Source of the DNA: Bryobacteraceae bacterium
Lineage (GTDB): Bacteria > Acidobacteriota > Terriglobia > Bryobacterales > Bryobacteraceae
Reading direction: 5' to 3'
Assembly: GCA_014379815.1 (NCBI GenBank)
Contig: JACMLA010000795.1
Span: forward strand, 1-13,631
DNA: 13,631 bases
Shown: positions 7,569 through 13,631 of the stretch, in pieces
Layout: each line of letters opens with the position of its first letter
How positions within the stretch are numbered: position 1 is the first letter of the stretch
Translations under genes and position numbers: made by a program
The notes under the pieces: generated by a model
The model's database searches: none
Seen by the model: the letters and a program-made list of their open reading frames with translations, nothing else
Told to the model about the DNA's origin: nothing

Positions 7569-7579
7569 TTCTGTCAGAA
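7569..7579. repeat. Short perfect inverted repeat upstream of the small protein gene
   Basis: TTCTG-T-CAGAA is a perfect palindrome with 5-base arms, extendable to 7-base arms with one mismatch. It sits about 32 bases before the start codon. It could be an operator half-site pair, but this short a palindrome can arise by chance. Confidence 0.25.
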
Positions 7580-7640
7580 ATGACGCGGTACGTCCGGGAT
7601 TCAGGTGCAGGCTTATGTGTCTACGCTAGTGGTTGCGCGA

Positions 7641-9656
7641 TTAATCTTTAGTCATCGTTTCCGGGAAATCCAGCTGAAAGTCAGGTTCGGGTGCCTCGAC
7701 GATTTCACCGGCTCTCGACCCAGTGTCACGAAGCTTTCCATTCATGGCACGGCCTTTCTTCCCAAGCCAGCGATCAACTACCTTTGCCAGAGTTTCGGCG
7801 CAGATAGGTTTGGCCAGATAGCCATCCATCCCGGCAGCAAGACAATGCTCGCTCTCGCCCCGCAGTGCGTTGGCCGTCAGGGCCACTATAGGCGTTCGGT
7901 AACCTGTGCCGGCTTCAGCGGCCCGTATCGCGCCGGTCGCTCCGTAACCATCCAGCTCTGGCATCTGACAGTCCATCAGGACCAGGTCATAACGTGTCCG
8001 GCAGACAGCCTCTACGGCTTGCAGTCCGTCGGCGACCGTTTCCACGCGGCAGCCTAGTCGCTCGAGCATTAGCCTTGCGACCTTCTGATTGGTGCGGTTG
8101 TCCTCGGCAACCAGTACAAGGCCTGGATACCGGATCAATCTGGCTGGCTGGGCTGCGACAGATTGCTCTGTCGGAACCAACCCAAGAGCGCCCGAAACTC
8201 CTGACATCAGGTGCCCGTGGCGCACGGGTTTGATCAAACAGGCCGCAAACCCGAGCAGGCCCGCCTGCTCCCGCGTCGCGCGGTCATTTGACGATGCCAG
8301 CAGCAGCAACGGCATTTCAGTCAGCCCAGGCTGGCTTCGTATCGCACGCGCTAGCATTAGGCCGTCCATCATCGGCATGTGCAAGTCAACCACGGCCAGA
8401 TCGAAGGGATGTCCATCGCTGTTGGCCGTCAGCAGAGCAGCCAGAGCATCAAGTCCTCCGCCAACCGCTACCGGTTCCAGGCCAAAACTTCGAAGTTGAT
8501 CGGCTAGCACGCGTCTGCTTCTCTCGCTGTCTTCGACTACCAGAACGCGGCGGCCTTTCAGCGCCACCGGCGCAAGTTTTCCATGTCGTGTTCCACTGGG
8601 CTCGAGCCGCATTGTGAACCAGAACGTACTGCCCTCACCCGGTGTGCTTTCCACACCAACCGCGCCGCCCATCAGAATGGCAAAACTCCGGCAAATCGCG
8701 AGTCCCAGACCAGTGCCTCCGAAGCGTCTGGTGGTCGAGCTATCGGCCTGGGTGAACGCCGCGAACAAGCGCCCCTGCTGTTCCGCAGTGAGTCCAATGC
8801 CGGTGTCTGAAACAGCGCAGTGGAGCAGGGGACCACTCGCACTCTCTTGTCGCGACAGATGAACGTGCACTTCACCGGATGCCGTGAATTTCACCGCGTT
8901 CGACAGGTAGTTCAAGAGCACCTGCCGCACCCGGCCCGGATCGCCCCACATTCCCGCAGGCACATCCGTGTCGATTAGCGAATGCAGTTCAAGACCTTTC
9001 TGGTGCGCGGCGGTCGCGACCAGTTCAACTGTCTCTTCTACGGTCGCATGCAGGTCGAAGTCAATCCGCTCCAGCTCCATGCGTCCGGCTTCGATCTTGG
9101 AGAAGTCAAGAATGTCATTGATGACTGTTAGCAGGGCAGCCCCGCTGGTTCGGATCGTCTCCACATTTTCGCGCTGCTCGGTGGTTAGTGATGTGTCCAG
9201 CAGCAGGCTGGTCATACCGATCACCCCGTTCATCGGCGTGCGAATCTCGTGACTCATGACGGCGAGGAACTCGCTCTTGGCGCGTGCGCCTGCTTCGGCT
9301 GCTTCCTTTGCCTCGAGGAGTGTAGCCTCGACCTGCTTTCGCGCGGTGATGTCGTTGTGCGTACCTACGACGCGCTGTGCCCGGCCCGCTTCGTCGCGCT
9401 GAACCACCTGGCCACAGGACAGAATCCAGCGCCAGCTTCCGTCGCGGTGCTGCATACGGAACTCCAGCTCAAAGCGTTCTATCCGTTGGTCAAGGTAACT
9501 GGCTAACTGGGTGAGCGTGCGCTCTTTGTCGTCATCGTGTACCAGTCGCCGCCACGTGGACAGGTCCTGCTCCAGATCAGCGAGAGCGTAACCAAGCAGT
9601 GAGGCATAACTTTCTGAGTAGTAAACGCGGTTAGTTAAAGTGTCCCAGTCCCACAT
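7641..9656 (-). CDS. Hybrid sensor histidine kinase, C-terminal part: PAS, HisKA, HATPase, two receiver domains
   Basis: This 671-residue cytoplasmic segment is counted from ATG 9656. A PAS domain occupies 1-110 ([10 protein letters not shown] to [11 protein letters not shown]). A HisKA domain follows, with the phosphorylated His136 in [14 protein letters not shown]. The HATPase has N box LSNAVKF (about 251-257), DTGIGL (284-289) and GGTGLGLAI (313-321). Two receiver domains follow: the first with acceptor Asp424 ([11 protein letters not shown]) and Lys476, the second with Asp562 ([11 protein letters not shown]), a TAN motif and Lys616. There is no HPt domain, so a separate phosphotransfer protein is expected. 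No Shine-Dalgarno sequence precedes the ATG. The frame continues upstream without change for 15 codons ([15 protein letters not shown]) to the TAG at 9704-9702, so this is almost certainly the end of the same gene as the next entry. The stop is TAA. Confidence 0.88.
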   Translation of the reverse strand: MWDWDTLTNRVYYSESYASLLGYALADLEQDLSTWRRLVHDDDKERTLTQLASYLDQRIERFELEFRMQHRDGSWRWILSCGQVVQRDEAGRAQRVVGTHNDITARKQVEATLLEAKEAAEAGARAKSEFLAVMSHEIRTPMNGVIGMTSLLLDTSLTTEQRENVETIRTSGAALLTVINDILDFSKIEAGRMELERIDFDLHATVEETVELVATAAHQKGLELHSLIDTDVPAGMWGDPGRVRQVLLNYLSNAVKFTASGEVHVHLSRQESASGPLLHCAVSDTGIGLTAEQQGRLFAAFTQADSSTTRRFGGTGLGLAICRSFAILMGGAVGVESTPGEGSTFWFTMRLEPSGTRHGKLAPVALKGRRVLVVEDSERSRRVLADQLRSFGLEPVAVGGGLDALAALLTANSDGHPFDLAVVDLHMPMMDGLMLARAIRSQPGLTEMPLLLLASSNDRATREQAGLLGFAACLIKPVRHGHLMSGVSGALGLVPTEQSVAAQPARLIRYPGLVLVAEDNRTNQKVARLMLERLGCRVETVADGLQAVEAVCRTRYDLVLMDCQMPELDGYGATGAIRAAEAGTGYRTPIVALTANALRGESEHCLAAGMDGYLAKPICAETLAKVVDRWLGKKGRAMNGKLRDTGSRAGEIVEAPEPDFQLDFPETMTKD

Positions 9657-9701
9657 ACCGAGTTCGCCGGCGGACAGCGCCAGCTCCAGACGCTGCTGGC
9701 T

Positions 9702-9704
9702 CTA
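9702..9704 (-). other. In-frame TAG interrupting the giant sensor kinase gene
   Basis: Translation reads ...[30 protein letters not shown]... in one frame. In intact relatives the linker helix between PAS domains reads through with Gln or Glu at this kind of position, so a single change from CAG or GAG to TAG would explain it. TAG ends the MFS, selenoprotein and small-protein genes here, so it is a functional stop in this organism. Confidence 0.8.
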
Positions 9705-12700
9705 GGCTAGGGCCTCGTCAGCGTTCTTCCGTTCGGTGATGTCGTTTTCTACCGCCACAAAGTGAGTGCAGACGCCGGCCGTGTCCAACACCGGTGCAAT
9801 GTGCATCTCTATCCAGTAAGGTGTGCCGTCTTTGTGGTAGTTGATCAGCTCGACCTTCACAGGAGTCCGGGTATCAATTGCCTGGCGCAGACAGCTTTTG
9901 GCTTGAACCGGTGTGGCAGGTCCCTGAAGGATAGGTCCAGGCTTTTTGCCCGCAACCTCGGCCATGGTGAAGCCAGTGATGCGTTCAAACGCAGGATTTA
10001 CGTACAGAACACACTCGCTTGCGTCCGTAATTACAATGCCGCTCATCGATTCCTGGGCAACCGACGAGAGAAGGCGTAACTGTTGCTCCGTTGCCTTTCG
10101 TTCTGTCAGGTCGTGCCAGACCGCGAGTAAAACTTCGCGGTCGCCCAGCGAAACGGGTGTGATCGAAACTTCGCACGGGAAGTCCGTTCCATCCTGCCGG
10201 CGGTGCGTCCAGTCAAAGCGATGGTGTCCGCGTTCCCGGGCCAGACGGTCCATTTCGATGCACTTTTCCATGCTGAGACGACCGTCAGGCTGACGTTCGG
10301 GTGAAAAGTGTGCAGGGTGTTGACCCATAAGCTGCTGCCTGCTGTGCGCACCAAGCATGCGGACGGCAGCTTCGTTGCAGTCAATCAGGCCCTCGCTGTT
10401 GAAGATCAGGTGCGCGTCGGAGGACCGTTCGAACAGGACGCGGAAACGTTCATGGGCAGCCTCGCGCTCTGTCACATCATTGGCCATCACCAGCCGGGTT
10501 TGCTGACCGGATGTATTCAGGGGATGACTGATCACCTCAACCAGCAGGAGGCTTCCGTTCTTGCGCAGGTGACGCCAGGGGCCTGTTCGCTGGTGAAGAG
10601 AGGCTTTCGAACTCACGCTGGCTTTCAAAGCATCCCAGTCCTCGGGCGAGCGGAGGTCAAGAAGTGTCAGTCCCGTAAACTCATCGAACGTGTAGCCGTA
10701 TTGCCGGCAAGCTGCCTCGTTTACATCCAGGATCCTAAGTGTGCTCACTTCGTAGATCCATGCCGGTAGTGGATTGTGTTCGAACAAGTCCCGATACCGT
10801 GACTCGCTCGCTCGTAGCGCCAGTTCGGCTCGCTTGCGATCGGATATGTCGCGGGCAACAATGCGACAACCCGTGGGTAACCCGTCCTTCAGTAGCAGCT
10901 CGGCGTTTTGACCCATCCAGAGCTCCCTGCCGTCGTTTGTAACAGCACGCACCTCAAAGTAGGTTCGTGGAGTACGGCGAGCAAACTGAAGCGCATAGAA
11001 ACGCTTGGCTCGCCTGTGATGTTCTGGATGAACGAAGTCGAGGAAGTAGCGGCCTAGCAACTCTTCCTTGCCATACTGCATAACTTGCTTGCCGGTGTAA
11101 TTGCAAAAAACAACGCGACCATTTACGTCGGTCTCGTAGATGATTTCGCTGGCTCTTTCGACCAGATCGCGGTAACGATCTTCACTGGCGGCCCTCGCCA
11201 GCTTGGACTCTACACGCTCGGTGATGTCCGCTACGGTGCCGAAGAGGCCTTGCGTAACTCCTTCCGATTCACTCCAGGATTGCCCCCGGCCTTCAGCGTG
11301 GCAGATGGTTCCATCCGGCCGCACGATTCGATGCTGAAGGAGATACGGCTCCCCTGAACCAAGCGCTCTGCCGATTACGTCCCGCGTCATGGCTAGATCC
11401 TCAGGATGAATCCGTGCCTCGTATTCGGCCATCGTCAGTGGTCCGCTGGAAACTTCCACGCCGGTCATTTTGTAGATTTCTTCCGACCACGTGACCGTGT
11501 CCTTGATTAAGTCCCATCGCCAGAAGCCCAGCCTTCCCACCCGCTGAGCCTCGCGTAACTCAGCTTCCCGCTCGCGCAGAGCAATCTCGTTGCGCTCGCG
11601 CACAGTGATGTCAACAGCGACTCCACCCAGGCAAATCTCTCCGCCCTCTCCGGTGAATGGAAACTTCAGGACAAGCCAGCGCTCCGTCTTGCCGTCGGGT
11701 GTGGAAACCGTCTCGATTACTTCCACAGGCCTACCGCTTTCCAGAACTGCAAGGTCGTTCGCGCGTAACTCACTGGCAATGTCAGCGGGCCAAAGATCGT
11801 CGTCCACCTTACCCACCAGCTCAAGCGAGGATCTTTCGAAAAAACGCTGAAATCTCCCGTTTACGTAGAGAAACCGGCCTGCCGCGTTCTTGATGAAGGA
11901 GACAACGGGCGATCGCTCCATGAAAGCGGCAAAGCGCGATTCACTTGTGGCAAGAGCTTCTTCCGCTCGCTTTCGATCTGTAATATCTGCATGGGAGCCC
12001 ACCAAACGCAAAGGCCGGCCATCGTGGTCCCATACTCCCTGCGCCCGGGCCAGCACCCACCGCCACGACTTGTCGCGGTGCTTGAGCCGGTACTCCACTT
12101 CGTAAGTTGGGGCAGATTTGGACAGGTAGGCTTCGAGGGACCGGTCCACGCGGCCCCTGTCTTCTGGATGGATCAATGAGACCCACGTCTCCGATGTCTC
12201 TGCCAACTCGTCCGGCGCGAACCCAAGCATCTGTTTCCAGCGAGGGCTGTATAAAACCTTCTGAGTACAGGCGTCCCAATCGAACAATCCATCGTTGTTG
12301 GCCGCCAGCACCAGGCGCCAGCGCTCCTGCTCCCCAAGTAAGGCTCCCGCCAATTTGGCTTCAACTTGTCCGGCCCGGAGCATCCGCCAACCAAGCCACA
12401 TAAGCAGGAATAACGTGCCCAGCGCCGCCCACGACCCATACAGAAACAATTCCCGGCTTCGTTCAGCTTCCCGAAGAACGTAGATCGATTGCGTTTCCGC
12501 GGATGAGAACGGCGACCATCGGTCCAGACTCGTGCCTAAGCGGCCTTCCTGGGCCAGCTTGCCGATCTCGGCACGAAGCGCATCCGCCGTCCGGCCGTGC
12601 TTTGGGTAAGTCAGAAGGGCGATGTCCAGGGTTACTGGTAGAAGTTTGACCTGAAAGCGAGCTGTCTCACACCCTTGCGGACGGTCAAACACGGCCTGGT

Positions 12701-13319
12701 TGAGGTAAAGCGACTCTACAACAGCAGACTCAACTTCGCCTACGCACATCGCTTGCAGTGCCCTCTGGCGTACGTCCACTTCAACCAGACGTGCGCGAGG
12801 AAATTGCGCGGCAATAAGATCGGCAACCACCGGACTCCGCTTCTGCGCAATGGTGGCAGGTGTGTCAATGGCGGCCCCGGCCAATGACACGAGCACATAC
12901 TTGTTCGTCAGCCAGGGCTTAGTCAGATGGAGAAGACGTTTGCGCTTCTCCGTTACCCCGGCCACAGGCCAAAGATCGATTGTGCCTGCCTCCAGATACT
13001 CCTCAGGAGTCAAGTCACCTACGGGAACAAATGTGATGGGAATGCCACGTCGGCGCGCTGCCTCGCCAACCATATCTACTGAGAGGCCCTCGACGCTTCC
13101 ATCGTCCCGAATCATCTCAAAGGGCGGTGCTTCAACAATGCCTACGCGTAGTGGCTGCGTGAGTTGAGGCGATCTGCCGTGCCAGACATAGATTCCGCCC
13201 GCCACTGAGGCCGACAAGAGAAGGGCAGCAGTCAGGAGAGAACGCGGCGACGGGAGCGGGAATGACGATAGGCGATGAGAAAAAAACGGCATAGACCGAC
13301 CGACAACTCCGCTCAACAC
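9702..13319 (-). CDS. Membrane sensor, N-terminal part: periplasmic solute-binding domain, TM segment, seven PAS domains; ends at in-frame TAG
   Basis: This is a 1205-residue segment. A hydrophobic anchor or signal lies at about 28-47. A family-3 solute-binding domain spans about 56-270 (LRVGIVEAPPFEMI...), followed by a transmembrane helix near 292-312 (LFLYGSWAALGTLFLLMWLGW). Seven PAS/PAC units follow, ending at about 452, 578, 706, 833, 957, 1078 and 1200, each closed by a D-I/L/V-T/S-x-R/K-type PAC end (ADITDRKRAE, ARDISDRKRAE, ENDITERKNA). The last has a LOV-like GKKPGPILQG without the photoactive cysteine. The kinase core is missing because a TAG ends the frame; it resumes in frame in the 7641-9656 entry, for about 1892 residues in total. 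The GTG at 13319 is the longest start. ATG at 13292-13290 (MPFFSHRLSS) gives a tighter signal sequence and is at least as likely. The sensor would bind a periplasmic small ligand and relay it through the PAS array. Confidence 0.85.
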   Translation of the reverse strand: MLSGVVGRSMPFFSHRLSSFPLPSPRSLLTAALLLSASVAGGIYVWHGRSPQLTQPLRVGIVEAPPFEMIRDDGSVEGLSVDMVGEAARRRGIPITFVPVGDLTPEEYLEAGTIDLWPVAGVTEKRKRLLHLTKPWLTNKYVLVSLAGAAIDTPATIAQKRSPVVADLIAAQFPRARLVEVDVRQRALQAMCVGEVESAVVESLYLNQAVFDRPQGCETARFQVKLLPVTLDIALLTYPKHGRTADALRAEIGKLAQEGRLGTSLDRWSPFSSAETQSIYVLREAERSRELFLYGSWAALGTLFLLMWLGWRMLRAGQVEAKLAGALLGEQERWRLVLAANNDGLFDWDACTQKVLYSPRWKQMLGFAPDELAETSETWVSLIHPEDRGRVDRSLEAYLSKSAPTYEVEYRLKHRDKSWRWVLARAQGVWDHDGRPLRLVGSHADITDRKRAEEALATSESRFAAFMERSPVVSFIKNAAGRFLYVNGRFQRFFERSSLELVGKVDDDLWPADIASELRANDLAVLESGRPVEVIETVSTPDGKTERWLVLKFPFTGEGGEICLGGVAVDITVRERNEIALREREAELREAQRVGRLGFWRWDLIKDTVTWSEEIYKMTGVEVSSGPLTMAEYEARIHPEDLAMTRDVIGRALGSGEPYLLQHRIVRPDGTICHAEGRGQSWSESEGVTQGLFGTVADITERVESKLARAASEDRYRDLVERASEIIYETDVNGRVVFCNYTGKQVMQYGKEELLGRYFLDFVHPEHHRRAKRFYALQFARRTPRTYFEVRAVTNDGRELWMGQNAELLLKDGLPTGCRIVARDISDRKRAELALRASESRYRDLFEHNPLPAWIYEVSTLRILDVNEAACRQYGYTFDEFTGLTLLDLRSPEDWDALKASVSSKASLHQRTGPWRHLRKNGSLLLVEVISHPLNTSGQQTRLVMANDVTEREAAHERFRVLFERSSDAHLIFNSEGLIDCNEAAVRMLGAHSRQQLMGQHPAHFSPERQPDGRLSMEKCIEMDRLARERGHHRFDWTHRRQDGTDFPCEVSITPVSLGDREVLLAVWHDLTERKATEQQLRLLSSVAQESMSGIVITDASECVLYVNPAFERITGFTMAEVAGKKPGPILQGPATPVQAKSCLRQAIDTRTPVKVELINYHKDGTPYWIEMHIAPVLDTAGVCTHFVAVENDITERKNADEALA

Positions 13320-13383
13320 AGCCTGGGCGGAAGCGCCGTGCCCGAACAGTCTTGTGCTATGGGGTCAATCGGCTGAATCTAAA

Positions 13384-13418
13384 CCGAACTGTATGTCGGG
13401 GCGGGCCGTCAGTTCCGG
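13384..13418 (-). terminator. Hairpin after the M20 hydrolase gene, possible terminator
   Basis: On the minus strand CCGGAACTG pairs with CAGTTCGG (8 bp with one bulged G) around an 18-base loop, starting 4 bases after the hydrolase TAA. TTTAGATT follows. The T-run is short, so termination efficiency is uncertain, but the position suits separation of the hydrolase from the sensor gene. The rest of 13320-13422 shows no clear promoter. Confidence 0.4.
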
Positions 13419-13422
13419 GTCT

Positions 13423-13631
13423 TTACTGCTTCGCTGCCACCTCCGATACCACGTGCCAGGCGAACTTGAAGAAGTCCTGAGCACCCTGTTCCAGAATCCT
13501 CTCCTGATCACTGTGGGCTCCAAAGCCCAGCGTCGTGTCTTCTATGTCAAATGCGGAACCCACACCGTAACACTGGGTTCCACGTTGACGCATGTACGAC
13601 ATGTCGGTCGCGCCGGTGCCCATTGTCGGCA
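13423..13631 (-). CDS. M20/M25/M40-family metallo-hydrolase, C-terminal fragment (5' part outside window)
   Basis: An open frame enters at the right window edge and ends at TAA 13425-13423. About 69 residues are visible, beginning (A/)PTMGTGATDMSYMRQRG. The segment GFGAHSDQERI is the typical C-terminal motif of M20 peptidases, where the histidine serves as a zinc ligand. The spacing from GTGATDM to AHSDQER fits the catalytic domain end. The family hydrolyses peptide or acyl-amino acid bonds; which substrate cannot be told from this part. The internal ATG at 13623 is not the true start, because the upstream codons Pro-Thr already match the family. Confidence 0.85.
   Translation of the reverse strand, partial: PTMGTGATDMSYMRQRGTQCYGVGSAFDIEDTTLGFGAHSDQERILEQGAQDFFKFAWHVVSEVAAKQ

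Noticed and set aside
7605..8057. 150-aa plus-strand open frame
   Set aside because: It is the antisense of the second receiver domain of the sensor kinase, where the minus strand carries intact receiver motifs.
9702..9704. Pyrrolysine or genome-wide TAG reassignment
   Set aside because: TAG is the natural stop of three other genes in the window, the site is a non-catalytic linker, and no downstream recoding structure was noticed.
1..13631. CRISPR arrays, tRNA or rRNA genes, insertion sequences
   Set aside because: No regularly spaced repeats, tRNA-like cloverleaf, rRNA-like conserved stretch, transposase or terminal inverted repeats were seen on either strand.

Overview
The window is a high-GC bacterial chromosome segment in which every supportable gene lies on the minus strand, so transcription runs from position 13631 towards 1. 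Two very large, Oar-like TonB-dependent receptors with an N-terminal carboxypeptidase-regulatory (Cna-B-like) domain, together with a huge multi-PAS hybrid histidine kinase, suggest an acidobacterium, perhaps of the Solibacter/Bryobacter kind. This is inference from gene style; no marker gene is present.

Layout in transcription order: (i) 13631-13423, the C-terminal end of an M20-family metallo-hydrolase; (ii) 13319-7641, a giant membrane sensor with a periplasmic solute-binding domain, eight PAS domains, a histidine kinase core and two receiver domains, split into two reading frames by one in-frame TAG at 9704-9702; (iii) 7537-7229, a small secreted arginine-rich protein with a strong ribosome binding site; (iv) 7038-3781, a complete 1085-aa TonB-dependent receptor; (v) 3762-3106, an AhpD-like peroxidase-related protein; (vi) 3102-1858, an MFS transporter; (vii) 1753 to beyond position 1, a second TonB-dependent receptor cut by the window edge. 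Genes iv, v and vi are separated by 18 and 3 bases and probably form one operon. No RNA gene, insertion sequence, CRISPR array or attachment site was seen, and no gap between genes exceeds about 190 bases.

The main discovery is in gene v. A conventional gene caller would report two short genes (3762-3481 and 3408-3106) with a gap between them. They are in the same frame and are separated by a single TGA. That TGA lies exactly where the catalytic cysteine of AhpD-type enzymes belongs (E-x11-C-x2-[TGA]-x3-H). It is followed at the right distance by a hairpin with a GGUC apical loop and a bulged U, closely resembling the E. coli fdhF SECIS element. The best reading is one 218-residue selenoprotein with selenocysteine at residue 94. 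The operon would then couple outer-membrane uptake (TonB receptor), a selenium-dependent thiol peroxidase-like enzyme and inner-membrane transport (MFS).

The second in-frame stop, TAG in the sensor kinase, looks different in kind. It sits in a non-catalytic linker, and TAG ends three other genes here, so a nonsense mutation or sequence error is the likelier explanation.
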